Origin: an uncultured Saprospiraceae bacterium
GTDB lineage: Bacteria; Bacteroidota; Bacteroidia; Chitinophagales; Saprospiraceae
Length of the DNA stretch: 64,000 nt
Direction of reading: 5' to 3'
NCBI GenBank assembly: GCA_937950315.1
Contig: CALFDU010000006.1
Span: forward strand, 1 to 64,000
Under the pieces are notes generated by a model. It ran no database searches and was not told where the DNA came from. It was given only the letters and a program-made list of their open reading frames with translations. The position numbers and the translations under genes were made by a program. Shown here in pieces: positions 17,236 to 25,447 of the stretch. Positions within the stretch are counted from its first letter, which is position 1. Every line of letters begins with the position of its first letter.

Positions 17236-17374
17236 TAAGAACTGCTGTCAGTGAAGAAGTGAAATTTATCTATTCTCAATTGATGAATAATAATAAAATT
17301 CTACTCTACTTGAAAGCAGTTCTTAATACCCAATATGTAAGTGCAGTTATCATAAAACTGCAGGTTTCACTGAC
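17236..17374. repeat. Nested inverted repeats in a convergent intergenic region
   Basis: Three inverted pairs lie between the Nudix gene and the Fe-S gene. TAAGAACTGCT at 17236-17246 pairs with AGCAGTTCTTA at 17315-17325. GTCAGTGAA at 17247-17255 pairs with TTCACTGAC at 17366-17374. TGCAGTT at 17342-17348 pairs with AACTGCA at 17356-17362. None is followed by a T run, so a simple terminator is not supported. Confidence 0.6.
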
Positions 17375-19164
17375 TATAAAATTCCTACTTGGTCCTCAGA
17401 AATATGGATGGTTCTCATTTCATCTGCTCTTGTATTTATATCACCAGAAGCATTTTCTAATCTTAAAACTCCTCTTGGACATACCGCAGAACAAACACCA
17501 CAACCTACACAAGACGACCTTACGATGTCTTGTCCTTTTTGTGCATAAGCTCTTACATCAATACCCATTTCACAATAAGTAGAACAGTTTCCACATGAGA
17601 TACATTGGCCACCATTGGTTGTGATTCTGAATCTAGATTTGAATCTTTGAACCAATCCAAGGTAAGCAGCAAGTGGACATCCGAAACGACACCATGTTCT
17701 GTTACCCATCAAAGGATAAAAACCTGTACCGACAACACCTGCAAAAGCAGATCCGATTAAAAATCCATACCATCCTCTCAGAGAGTCAGAACTGATTCCA
17801 AGGATCGATGCGCTTCCTGTGAAGTAATGGAAAAGAACCATAACGGTCATTACTACAGCAGCTACTAAAACACCGTGGATAATCCATCTTTCAAATTTCC
17901 ATGCTCGTAGACTTTTATCTGATAATTGTCTGTATGGGTCACCCAGAGTTTCGGCAAGACCTCCACAGCCGCACACCCATGAACAATACCATCTTTTCCC
18001 GTAAAAATATGTGATTACTGGTACGCCAATCAACATCAATACAATTCCCCATACCAGCATGAAGATTCCTAGGTTTCCACTAGCCAACAAATTATTGATG
18101 TTGTAATCAAAGAAGAAAGAATAGTTTAGTGGCCAGATGTTTTTGAAATCGTAATATGGATAGTTTAATCTTACCAATATTTCCGGAAGGGTAAAGGCGA
18201 TGGCAGTCTGGAAAAACATCACAGATGCCGTTCTCACCATTTGGTATTTATTGTGGCGGTACTTAGAAATCATACGGATTCCCATTACCAATACGATGAT
18301 CGTATACATCAATCCGTATAAGAACCACTGACTTGCTTTGTTGCCACTTAAAAATTCACTGACTGGAGAAACGATGGTCATCCAGTTGGTGATTAAATGT
18401 GGAGCCCAATAAAGTAAGATATAGAATCCAACAAGGTAAATGCCAAACAACATACCCAACCATCCAGTCAGTACGACCGATGCCGAACGTGGTGGATTAA
18501 ATAGTTTTTCTTTTTCGTATAAAAAGACGAGACCTACAATAATCAATGCGATGATTCCAGTAAGCAATGGCCAAAATAGATTGCCATTATTGTATTTATA
18601 TCCATAGATCAATACACCAATGATGGTTGATAAAAGCATGAACATTTTTGGCCCAAACTGTAAGCCTTTGGTTAGTGATGAGTGATAGATGCCATCATTT
18701 TTAATACCAGCAGGTTGTGCGAATTTTGGGATGATAAATAAAAGCCCCCCCAAGATTCCTAAACCGAAGGTGAGTAGAAATCCTTGCATCGGATTTTTGG
18801 TAACCCATCCTGATCCAGATTCTGTGATACTATCTCTAACATAATTTTTTATTTGCCAATCAGCCATTTTGAAATCCCATTCGCCAACACCGGCTGGAGG
18901 AGAAGAACTAAACTGTTCGTTGAGATTATTTTGTGCTGTTAACAAGACAGACTTTAGGTCTTTGATGAAAGCAATATTGCTTCCTTGCTCCTTTCCTATT
19001 ATACCTTTTTCTTTGGCCAACTTAAGCACCTCAGTACGGTGGTGTTCGTTGCTGATTTTTAAAGTGTCTTCCGTTAATGTAAACTTGTTAAGTCCAGGCA
19101 TTAAAGTAAAGATCAAGAAAGCTACTAAGAATAGTAGGATACCAATTTTTTGAATTATGTTCAT
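17374..19164 (-). CDS. Polytopic 4Fe-4S membrane protein (NosR/CcoG-like)
   Basis: Membrane electron-transfer protein of 596 residues. An N-terminal anchor (about 5-25) precedes a soluble stretch of roughly 100 residues, then about ten hydrophobic helices. Four Cys clusters follow in order: CSWVCGCGG near 393, CRFGCPLAAY near 490, CISCGNCSTYC near 519 and CVGCGVCSAVCPRG near 549. The last two are a classical pair of 4Fe-4S ferredoxin motifs; the first two, in helix-end CxxxC form, are typical of the NosR/CcoG/RdxA superfamily. It overlaps the upstream FAD oxidoreductase gene by 4 bases (ATGA), so the two are translationally coupled and probably pass electrons between NAD(P)H, Fe-S centres and a membrane acceptor. 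The acceptor is unknown. Confidence 0.87.
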   Translation of the reverse strand: MNIIQKIGILLFLVAFLIFTLMPGLNKFTLTEDTLKISNEHHRTEVLKLAKEKGIIGKEQGSNIAFIKDLKSVLLTAQNNLNEQFSSSPPAGVGEWDFKMADWQIKNYVRDSITESGSGWVTKNPMQGFLLTFGLGILGGLLFIIPKFAQPAGIKNDGIYHSSLTKGLQFGPKMFMLLSTIIGVLIYGYKYNNGNLFWPLLTGIIALIIVGLVFLYEKEKLFNPPRSASVVLTGWLGMLFGIYLVGFYILLYWAPHLITNWMTIVSPVSEFLSGNKASQWFLYGLMYTIIVLVMGIRMISKYRHNKYQMVRTASVMFFQTAIAFTLPEILVRLNYPYYDFKNIWPLNYSFFFDYNINNLLASGNLGIFMLVWGIVLMLIGVPVITYFYGKRWYCSWVCGCGGLAETLGDPYRQLSDKSLRAWKFERWIIHGVLVAAVVMTVMVLFHYFTGSASILGISSDSLRGWYGFLIGSAFAGVVGTGFYPLMGNRTWCRFGCPLAAYLGLVQRFKSRFRITTNGGQCISCGNCSTYCEMGIDVRAYAQKGQDIVRSSCVGCGVCSAVCPRGVLRLENASGDINTRADEMRTIHISEDQVGIL

Positions 19165-20507
19165 GATCTAACTTTTAAAAATTTAAGGACTTGATCGAGC
19201 TTTCTCTTTTTCTGCAACGTAAGATTTTTACCAGTCTGATCATTATACTTCTTTAATAACATTCCTTCGTATTGTTCGTAAAATTCCGGATCAAAATTGG
19301 CAAGACTTAAGTCTTGCAATACTTGATCAATTTTGGTTTTATCCTTGATCCACTTGTCACAAACTTCGTGTCTAAATCTGATACCCATGAGGTTAAACCC
19401 GAGTACTACTTCTGAGTTTTTGTCATAAACAATTCTAATAGATTTTTCTCCGTCGTCGTGTTCCCAATATAGATTTTGGTGATGTTCTGCTGGCTGTGGA
19501 GGCATTTCTCCATAGACTTGGTATTCAATGTCTAAAAACTTGGCTGAGTTAAACCAGATGCCAGGATCGTAGCTTACTTTTTTCCCTGTGATATTATAGG
19601 CAACCGTTTCTCCCATCATTCTACCTGTATACCAGATGGCTTCAATCGGCCTTCTGCCAGGAAGTGGGTTTCTCATTTCAGCGCAGTCTCCGATGGCATA
19701 TACATCTTGAATGTTGGTCTGTAGGTTTTCATCTACAAGGATTCCTCTGTTGGTTTCAATCGGCCCATCTTTAAGCCACCCAATGTTGGGACTAACACCA
19801 GCGGTAAGACCTACATAACCGCAATCAATTTTTTCTCCAGTTTCTTTTACAATTACTCCACATGCGGTTCCATTTCCATCATCGACTATTTCACCAAGAT
19901 TGGTATTGAGTCTGAGGTCAATTCCATGGTGTGTGATATGTCTTGAAATCATGGCAGATTCTTCATTCGGTAGTGCATTGTTCCAGTAGGAAGGTTCTCT
20001 TACCAACATTGTCACAGGAATATTCCTAGAATGAAACATTTCCGCCATTTCAAGACCAATCAGGCCGCCGCCAGTAATTACAGCTTTTTTAAGATTGGGA
20101 CTATATTTCTCCATGTTTTCCAAATCTTGGATATGATACAGACCACCTACGCCATTTAAATCTTGACCAGGCCACCCAAATTTATTAGGTTTTGATCCTA
20201 GAGCCAATACTAGTTGGTCGTATTGAATCTCTTTTCCATTTTTGGTTTGCAGAGTTTTTTTATTGAAGTCGATTTTTGTGATATGTTCTTGAAGTAAATC
20301 GATTCTATTTTTTTCCCAAAACCAAGGTTCATATGGTTGTGTATCTACTTCCCGCATATGGCCCATATATATATACATAAGAGCAGTACGACTATAAAAG
20401 TATTTTGATTCGGAGGAAATGACGGTAATCTTATTGTCACTGAGTTTTCTTAACCAGCGCGCGGAGCTTATTCCGCTTATTCCGTTTCCGATGATGACTG
20501 TATGCAC
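19161..20507 (-). CDS. NAD(P)/FAD-dependent oxidoreductase
   Basis: Flavoprotein of 448 residues in the pyridine nucleotide-disulfide oxidoreductase class II fold. The FAD-binding motif GNGISGISSA is at 7-16, the NAD(P)H-binding motif ITGGGLIGLEMAEMF near 145-160, and the second FAD contact VYAIGDCAE near 268. There is no CxxxxC redox pair, so it is not a disulfide reductase; it resembles nitrite-reductase-type or rubredoxin/ferredoxin reductases. Translation starts at a GTG (20507), as no ATG fits before the Rossmann motif. The C-terminal ~80 residues are rich in Lys and Asp and may contact the partner. Its only operon partner is the Fe-S membrane protein, which suggests a dedicated electron transfer pair. 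Confidence 0.88.
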   Translation of the reverse strand: MHTVIIGNGISGISSARWLRKLSDNKITVISSESKYFYSRTALMYIYMGHMREVDTQPYEPWFWEKNRIDLLQEHITKIDFNKKTLQTKNGKEIQYDQLVLALGSKPNKFGWPGQDLNGVGGLYHIQDLENMEKYSPNLKKAVITGGGLIGLEMAEMFHSRNIPVTMLVREPSYWNNALPNEESAMISRHITHHGIDLRLNTNLGEIVDDGNGTACGVIVKETGEKIDCGYVGLTAGVSPNIGWLKDGPIETNRGILVDENLQTNIQDVYAIGDCAEMRNPLPGRRPIEAIWYTGRMMGETVAYNITGKKVSYDPGIWFNSAKFLDIEYQVYGEMPPQPAEHHQNLYWEHDDGEKSIRIVYDKNSEVVLGFNLMGIRFRHEVCDKWIKDKTKIDQVLQDLSLANFDPEFYEQYEGMLLKKYNDQTGKNLTLQKKRKLDQVLKFLKVRS

Positions 20508-20740
20508 GATAGAAAATTTATATTATTTAAGCTAAGATATTATTGATTTAACTAATGTCTTATTAAAATGAAATTTAATCCAAAAATTATTAAAGATATA
20601 CGCTTGGTTCCCTCATTTAGTTTCTATTCAAAAGAATGAAATTGCATAGCAAGACATATTTATGTCTTTATATTATAAAATATAAGTATTTGATAGAACA
20701 AAATATTGCGATAAACACAGAAAGCTGTAAATATGTTTCG

Positions 20741-20754
20741 TTTTGTGCACAAAA
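20741..20754. promoter_or_regulatory. Perfect 14-bp palindrome, candidate operator
   Basis: TTTTGTGCACAAAA reads the same on both strands. It lies about 16 bases upstream of a TATATTTG box and between two divergent units, so it could bind a dimeric regulator. The regulator is not identified; it is not a standard CRP/FNR site, which has a six-base spacer. Confidence 0.4.
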
Positions 20755-20813
20755 AGTTATTCGCTTCATTATATTTGTCTGAACAAGGACAATTAGGTTT
20801 TTTTGTAGTTGTC

Positions 20814-20845
20814 TTGCCGACATTTAATCAACTAAAATAAATTTG
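20814..20845 (+). promoter_or_regulatory. Bacteroidota-type promoter for the Omp28-like gene
   Basis: A TTG at 20814-20816 lies 21 bases before TAAATTTG at 20838-20845, matching the -33 / -7 (TAnnTTTG) pattern known for this phylum. The box ends one base before the first ATG and four before the second, implying a very short or absent leader. Confidence 0.45.
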
Positions 20846-20846
20846 A

Positions 20847-22787
20847 ATGATGAAAAATTTACTCTTATTAATGTTTGTATTCGGAATGATGAGTGGTGTT
20901 TCCGCCCAGGAAATTTACTACTCAGAAACTTTCGATGATGGTTTACCAGCAGAATGGTTTACAGAAGGAGATGGATGGCTATTTGGAAATGGCTCTGATG
21001 TGAGCAGTCAATTCTTTGGTGTACCAGATTCGGGTTCTGGTGTCGTTTGTTTTAATGATGATGCTTTGGGTGAAGAAAGTGTAGGAGGAGGAAGACTTGA
21101 AAGTGGCCCAATAGATTTAACAGCAGCTACCGGTGAAGTTCTGTTCCAAATGAACTATTATTTCCCAAATCTTGATTATCAAGATGCAGATGAAACAGTA
21201 ATCATGTATGTATCTACAGATGCAGGAGCTAGCTATGAAGAATTTATGGAGTTTGATGGAGAAGGCTTGGCTTTTACAGTTGGTTTCGCTGATTTGACTG
21301 AGTTTGCTGGATCAACAATAAATATTGCGTTAGAATACAATGATGGAGCACAATGGAACTTTGGTTTTGCTATAGATGGAATAGAAATAGCAGATGGAAT
21401 TTCATTGATAAAGAATAGAGATTATTCAGTGACTGCAGGCGCTTCAGAATTCATTGCTGAAGCAAAAATAGGTGCGGAATATAGCGGAGTTTCAGGTATT
21501 ATTACAAATAGAGGACTTGAGAATATGGAGTCGTTTGATATTGTTATATCCGATGGAACAACTGAAATTGTAGAATCAATTTCTGGTGTGGATTTAGCTA
21601 GAGGACAAGTAATGGGTTATAGCATAGACGAAACAATTATTGTTCCTGAAGGTACTTCTACTTGGACAGTATCAATAAGAAACATAAATGGTTCAGATGA
21701 ATTAGATGCAAGTTTAAATGGTTCATTTAGCCTTAATGGATTGGCTGGTATTCATCCAAACAAGGCTGTTATGGTTGAAGAAGCAACAGGGACTTGGTGT
21801 ACTTGGTGTCCAAGAGGTGATGTTTTCTTAGATGAGATGACTAAGAGATTCGGTTCAAGTTTTGTAGGGGTTGCTGTTCATAATCAAGATCCAATGGTAT
21901 TATCTGCTTATGATAGCGGAATCACTAGTTTTCCTGGTTTCCAAGGTTTTCCCGGAGTGATTTATAATAGAGATCGATTTCTAGACCCATCTGAAATAGC
22001 TGCTCCTTCTATATTAGATATGTTTGTCGCTCCAACTGTAGGTATTTCTATAGGAGGAGAATTAGATGGAACAGGAGCGTTAACCGCTTCTATTGAAGTA
22101 AACTTTTTAGAAGATGCTAATGTAGATTATAATGTTTCAATTATTATCACAGAAGATGGAATAACAGGTACTAGTAGTGGATATGCTCAAGTAAATGCTT
22201 ATAGTGGTGGTGCACAAGGACCAATGGGAGGATATGAATTATTACCTTCTCCAGTTCCTGCGTCAATGATGGTGTATGATCATGTAGGAAGAGGACTTAT
22301 AGGTGGTTTTTCAGGTGTGCCTAATGTTGTTTCAGGAGATTACCTTGCTGGTGACATTAAGAGTTATAGATTTGATCCATACAATGTACCTGCGGATATG
22401 AATACAGACAATGTTCATGTAATTGGTGTAATTACTGATGCTTCTTCAGGTGAGATTGTTAATGTAAAATCTGTAAGTTTCGAAGATGCTTTGGCAAGTG
22501 GATTGTCTACAAGTATTTCAGAAACATTTGACAATACGTATGCAGACGTTTATCCTAACTTGGTGGTAGATCAAACAACGATTTATATGACTTTGGAAGA
22601 AACAAGAACGGTAAAAGCTTTCTTGGTCAATTCAATTGGGCAGACAGTAACAACTCAAAACTATGGTCAAAACTATGGTCAAGTTGAATTGCAATTTGAT
22701 ATGACAAATGTAAATGCTGGATTATACTACTTGCATATCCAAGCAGATGATAAGTTGATTACAAAGAAGCTTACAAAAGCAGAATAA
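20847..22787 (+). CDS. Secreted Omp28-like protein with thioredoxin-type motif and T9SS sorting domain
   Basis: Exported protein of 646 residues. A signal peptide (about 1-20, cut after VSAQ) is followed by a jelly-roll-like region (20-185) containing acidic, Gly-rich beta strands (ETFDDGLPAEWF is the usual opening of such modules). A middle region carries the Omp28-type thioredoxin-fold domain with GTWCTWCPRG near 315-324. The last roughly 80 residues (ETFDNTYADVYPNLVVDQTT to KKLTKAE) form a T9SS type A sorting domain. The CxxC-type pair suggests redox or metal binding at the surface. Either of two adjacent ATGs (20847, 20850) could start translation. A strong terminator follows. Specific function unknown. 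Confidence 0.85.
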   Translation: MMKNLLLLMFVFGMMSGVSAQEIYYSETFDDGLPAEWFTEGDGWLFGNGSDVSSQFFGVPDSGSGVVCFNDDALGEESVGGGRLESGPIDLTAATGEVLFQMNYYFPNLDYQDADETVIMYVSTDAGASYEEFMEFDGEGLAFTVGFADLTEFAGSTINIALEYNDGAQWNFGFAIDGIEIADGISLIKNRDYSVTAGASEFIAEAKIGAEYSGVSGIITNRGLENMESFDIVISDGTTEIVESISGVDLARGQVMGYSIDETIIVPEGTSTWTVSIRNINGSDELDASLNGSFSLNGLAGIHPNKAVMVEEATGTWCTWCPRGDVFLDEMTKRFGSSFVGVAVHNQDPMVLSAYDSGITSFPGFQGFPGVIYNRDRFLDPSEIAAPSILDMFVAPTVGISIGGELDGTGALTASIEVNFLEDANVDYNVSIIITEDGITGTSSGYAQVNAYSGGAQGPMGGYELLPSPVPASMMVYDHVGRGLIGGFSGVPNVVSGDYLAGDIKSYRFDPYNVPADMNTDNVHVIGVITDASSGEIVNVKSVSFEDALASGLSTSISETFDNTYADVYPNLVVDQTTIYMTLEETRTVKAFLVNSIGQTVTTQNYGQNYGQVELQFDMTNVNAGLYYLHIQADDKLITKKLTKAE

Positions 22788-22809
22788 GAGTAAATAGTAA
22801 TATATTTGA

Positions 22810-22842
22810 GCCACACTGTCATTGCAGTGTGGCTTTTTTTTT
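22810..22842 (+). terminator. Rho-independent terminator after the Omp28-like gene
   Basis: A perfect 9-bp stem (GCCACACTG / CAGTGTGGC) with a 6-base loop at 22810-22833 is followed by nine T residues. Confidence 0.93.
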
Positions 22843-22854
22843 AAACAAACGTGT

Positions 22855-22992
22855 ATGAAGTTCCTTATACTAGGAGGTATTTTGTTCTTTATGTATCGGT
22901 TTTATTTTAAACCCTCTCTCAATGCGCCAAAGAGCAAAGACTCTATTGATGGTGGCAAAGAAGAGTTTTCAGATTACGAAGAAATTGAATAA
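22855..22992 (+). CDS. Tiny membrane protein, DUF4834-like
   Basis: An ORF of only 45 codons begins with an ATG 13 bases after the terminator T run. The product has one hydrophobic segment (MKFLILGGILFFMYRFYF), a charged middle and an acidic end (DYEEIE). This pattern, single N-terminal helix and terminal [D/E]Y-x-E-E-I, is that of the DUF4834 family of small Bacteroidota membrane proteins, although those are usually 80-110 residues, so this is a short version. Its stop overlaps the front of the RluA-type gene, which suggests coupling. No function is known. A chance ORF cannot be excluded, but the combined N- and C-terminal features make coding likely. Confidence 0.5.
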   Translation: MKFLILGGILFFMYRFYFKPSLNAPKSKDSIDGGKEEFSDYEEIE

Positions 22993-23686
22993 AAAACATC
23001 CACCTATATCCAAGATTGTGCGCCACAATGATCACCATTTTATCATTATGGACAAAGCGCCAGGTATACCTGTGCAACCCGATCAGACAGGAGACATGTC
23101 ATTACTCCAACTTGCAGAAATCTATTGCAAAAGAAGAGTACATGCGGTTACAAGATTGGATAGACCTGCTTCTGGCTTAAATCTGTTTGGAAAAACACCT
23201 GATGATGTAACATATGCAAGAGAACTTGCTGCAAAAGGCAAACTTGAAAAAAAGTATATCGCTATTGTAGAAGGGGTAGTTGAAAAAAAGAAAGCATCGA
23301 TCAGTAATTTCTTATTTCACAATACCAAGTCAAAAAAAGCCGAAATTTCAGAAGAAGAAAAGGAAGGATTTAAACAAGCTGATCTGGATTACGAAGTCCT
23401 TGCTGTAACTGATAACTATTCCATTTTGAAGATTCATATCGGGACAGGAAGATTCCATCAGATACGAGCGCAAATGGCTCATATCGGTCATGCAATCAAA
23501 GGCGATGTAAAATATGGAGCTAGAAGGGCAAACAAAGATAGAAGCATACACTTATTGTGTTATTCAATGAAGTTTAAAGTAAAAGCTAGTAGCAAACAAA
23601 TTAAAAGCGTAGCAACATTAAATTTAGAAGATGCGCTTTGGTCATTAACGAATGAAAAACTACATGGGAAAGAATCAAAAGACTAA
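22922..23686 (+). CDS. RluA-family pseudouridine synthase
   Basis: Enzyme converting uridine to pseudouridine in rRNA or tRNA, up to 254 residues. The catalytic motif HAVTRLDRPASGLNLFGKT holds the essential Asp of the R-L-D signature near residue 80; a second conserved part, TGRFHQIRAQMAHIGHAIKGD, is near 180-200. There is no S4 domain, so it is closer to RluA/RluC-like short forms of Bacteroidota. The start is uncertain: the ATG at 22922 overlaps the tiny DUF4834-like ORF by 71 bases; an ATG at 22949 or a TTG at 22985 (touching that ORF's stop) are reasonable alternatives that keep the whole domain. Its end overlaps thiL by 35 bases. Confidence 0.88.
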   Translation: MRQRAKTLLMVAKKSFQITKKLNKKHPPISKIVRHNDHHFIIMDKAPGIPVQPDQTGDMSLLQLAEIYCKRRVHAVTRLDRPASGLNLFGKTPDDVTYARELAAKGKLEKKYIAIVEGVVEKKKASISNFLFHNTKSKKAEISEEEKEGFKQADLDYEVLAVTDNYSILKIHIGTGRFHQIRAQMAHIGHAIKGDVKYGARRANKDRSIHLLCYSMKFKVKASSKQIKSVATLNLEDALWSLTNEKLHGKESKD

Positions 23687-24722
23687 TCATACAGATGTAA
23701 ATACTCTCGGTGAATTTGGTTTGATTGAGCATTTAACGAGAAACTTTGCCCTCAACAACGTTTCTTCAATTAAAGGAATCGGTGATGATGCTGCGGTGTT
23801 AAATGCAAACGACGAAGAGGTTTTATTGGTATCCACAGATATGTTGGTTGAAGGAATTCATTTTGATCCTGCTTATACTCCCTTAAAACATTTGGGGTAT
23901 AAATCGATAGTAGTAAATGTATCAGATATTTATGCGATGAATGGAACACCTACTCAGGTAACCGTTTCAATTGCTATATCTAACAGATATTCTGTAGAAG
24001 CATTGGATGAACTATATGCCGGCATTTTATTGGCTTGTGAAAAATACGATGTTGATCTTGTAGGAGGAGACACGACTTCTTGTCCCAAAGGAATGACCAT
24101 TAGTGTAACGGCTCTGGGACGTGCTAAGCAAGGGCAAGTTTCCTACAGGTCTGGTGCACAAGTAGGAGATGTGATATGCTTGACTGGTTACTTAGGTGCA
24201 GCATATCTTGGGTTACAGATTCTTGAAAGAGAGAAACAAATTTACTTAGAGAATCCTCAGATTCAACCTGACTTGGATAATGCAAGTTACCTGATAGAAA
24301 GTATTTTAAAACCTGAAGCAGCAAAGGATTCGGTTGATTATTTTCATAAACATGGTATAACTCCGACATCAATGATTGATGTATCTGATGGATTGGCATC
24401 TGAACTTTTTCATATAGCCAAACAATCAAATGTGGGACTTTATATCGAAGAAGTAAATCTTCCGATTCATCAAGAAACCCAATTAAAAGCGATTTCATTT
24501 AATATTGATCCGTTGACCTGTGCTATGCACGGTGGCGAAGATTATGAGTTATTGTTTACAATAAATCCTAAAGACCTAGAAAAAGTGAAGTACATGCCTG
24601 ATGTGTATATGATAGGTGATATTGTAGAAGCAGATCAAGGTTTAAAGCTTCATACTAGTGGAGGAAATATCAAAAACTTGGTAGCTCAGGGCTGGCAACA
24701 CTTTAGAGATGAGAAATCTTAA
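23652..24722 (+). CDS. thiL: Thiamine-monophosphate kinase
   Basis: Last step of thiamine diphosphate synthesis, ATP-dependent phosphorylation of thiamine monophosphate. The 356-residue protein has the ThiL/PurM layout: GEFGLIEHLT near 19-28, the Mg-binding GIGDDAAVL near 42-50, STDMLVEGIHF near 61, LVGGDTTSC near 138, and the late IDVSDGLASEL and HGGEDYELLFTI motifs. The reading frame starts inside the 3' end of the RluA-type gene (35-base overlap); a second in-frame ATG at 23664 would shorten the overlap and cannot be excluded. No other thiamine gene is in the window. Confidence 0.93.
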   Translation: MKNYMGKNQKTNHTDVNTLGEFGLIEHLTRNFALNNVSSIKGIGDDAAVLNANDEEVLLVSTDMLVEGIHFDPAYTPLKHLGYKSIVVNVSDIYAMNGTPTQVTVSIAISNRYSVEALDELYAGILLACEKYDVDLVGGDTTSCPKGMTISVTALGRAKQGQVSYRSGAQVGDVICLTGYLGAAYLGLQILEREKQIYLENPQIQPDLDNASYLIESILKPEAAKDSVDYFHKHGITPTSMIDVSDGLASELFHIAKQSNVGLYIEEVNLPIHQETQLKAISFNIDPLTCAMHGGEDYELLFTINPKDLEKVKYMPDVYMIGDIVEADQGLKLHTSGGNIKNLVAQGWQHFRDEKS

Positions 24723-24738
24723 GTAAGTAAAGCCGCAT

Positions 24739-25365
24739 TCACTTTGCTAACGCAAATAATTTTTTATTAAACTTTTCTGCACTTAAGTCTTTTATGAAAA
24801 GCTGAGATATCCATTGAATAGAACGTGCGATTAAAAATTCATAGGTAGGTGAATAGCGGGTTGTTGAATATTTTGGAAAGGGTTTTCCGAGTGGCTTAAA
24901 ATCTTTATCATAAAGTTCAAATAAATTGTACCTGTGAGAAGCAAGGATAAAAATGGGTTCGTTTTTAATTTTGATGGATGTATCAATTTCCAGTTGATCG
25001 TTTAAGAATATTGCGTCACTTGGATTTTGTAAGAATTCGTAAAGTTTTACATCATAGGCAAATACCACATTAGAAAAAGAATAATATTCTGAAAATTCTT
25101 TGATCAAATTGATGTTGGCCTTTGCTATCCTTTCTTTTTCAAGCTGGGCCTGTTTTTCTCCTTGGAATGCTAAGATGGATTCAATATTGTACTCACGTTT
25201 GCTTAGCCTTACAATTAAAGTACCATTTGATAAATCATCAATGGTTCTATCAGAAGAAATGGAAGTAACCTTTTCTGGTTTTATTACTGTGTAGTCTTCA
25301 TCTCTTTGTGCGATCATTGTTGTCAACATACCAAGGAAAAAAAGAATGAAAAGTGGAAGTTTCAT
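24739..25365 (-). CDS. Hypothetical secreted protein
   Basis: Not recognised. A 208-residue protein with a clean signal peptide (MKLPLFILFFLGMLTTMIAQ), a predicted helix rich in Lys/Glu/Ala at about 63-85 (QGEKQAQLEKERIAKANINL), then an alternating beta region and a C-terminal helix. It has no Cys after the signal, no lipobox, and no T9SS domain, so it is likely a free periplasmic protein. It faces thiL tail to tail with 16 bases between and shares no operon. The composition matches the neighbours, so it is likely a native gene. Confidence 0.65.
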   Translation of the reverse strand: MKLPLFILFFLGMLTTMIAQRDEDYTVIKPEKVTSISSDRTIDDLSNGTLIVRLSKREYNIESILAFQGEKQAQLEKERIAKANINLIKEFSEYYSFSNVVFAYDVKLYEFLQNPSDAIFLNDQLEIDTSIKIKNEPIFILASHRYNLFELYDKDFKPLGKPFPKYSTTRYSPTYEFLIARSIQWISQLFIKDLSAEKFNKKLFALAK

Positions 25366-25447
25366 GATTTTTGTTTTGCATCTTACTATTCATTGATAAC
25401 GTCGTCGATTAATAAAAAGACAATAAAAATGATGCAATAACAATTTT

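Larger units (their letters stand above)
20508..20846. other. Divergent promoter region (no gene seen)
   Basis: A 339-base AT-rich gap between the FAD/Fe-S operon and the Omp28-like gene. No ORF with coding character was found. It holds a perfect 14-bp palindrome (20741-20754), a TATATTTG box at 20770-20777 and a second TAAATTTG box right at the start of the right-hand gene. Confidence 0.6.

Noticed and set aside
17259-17582. Plus-strand ORF of 107 codons over the Fe-S gene's 3' end
   Set aside because: It lies antisense to conserved ferredoxin motifs and has no recognisable features.
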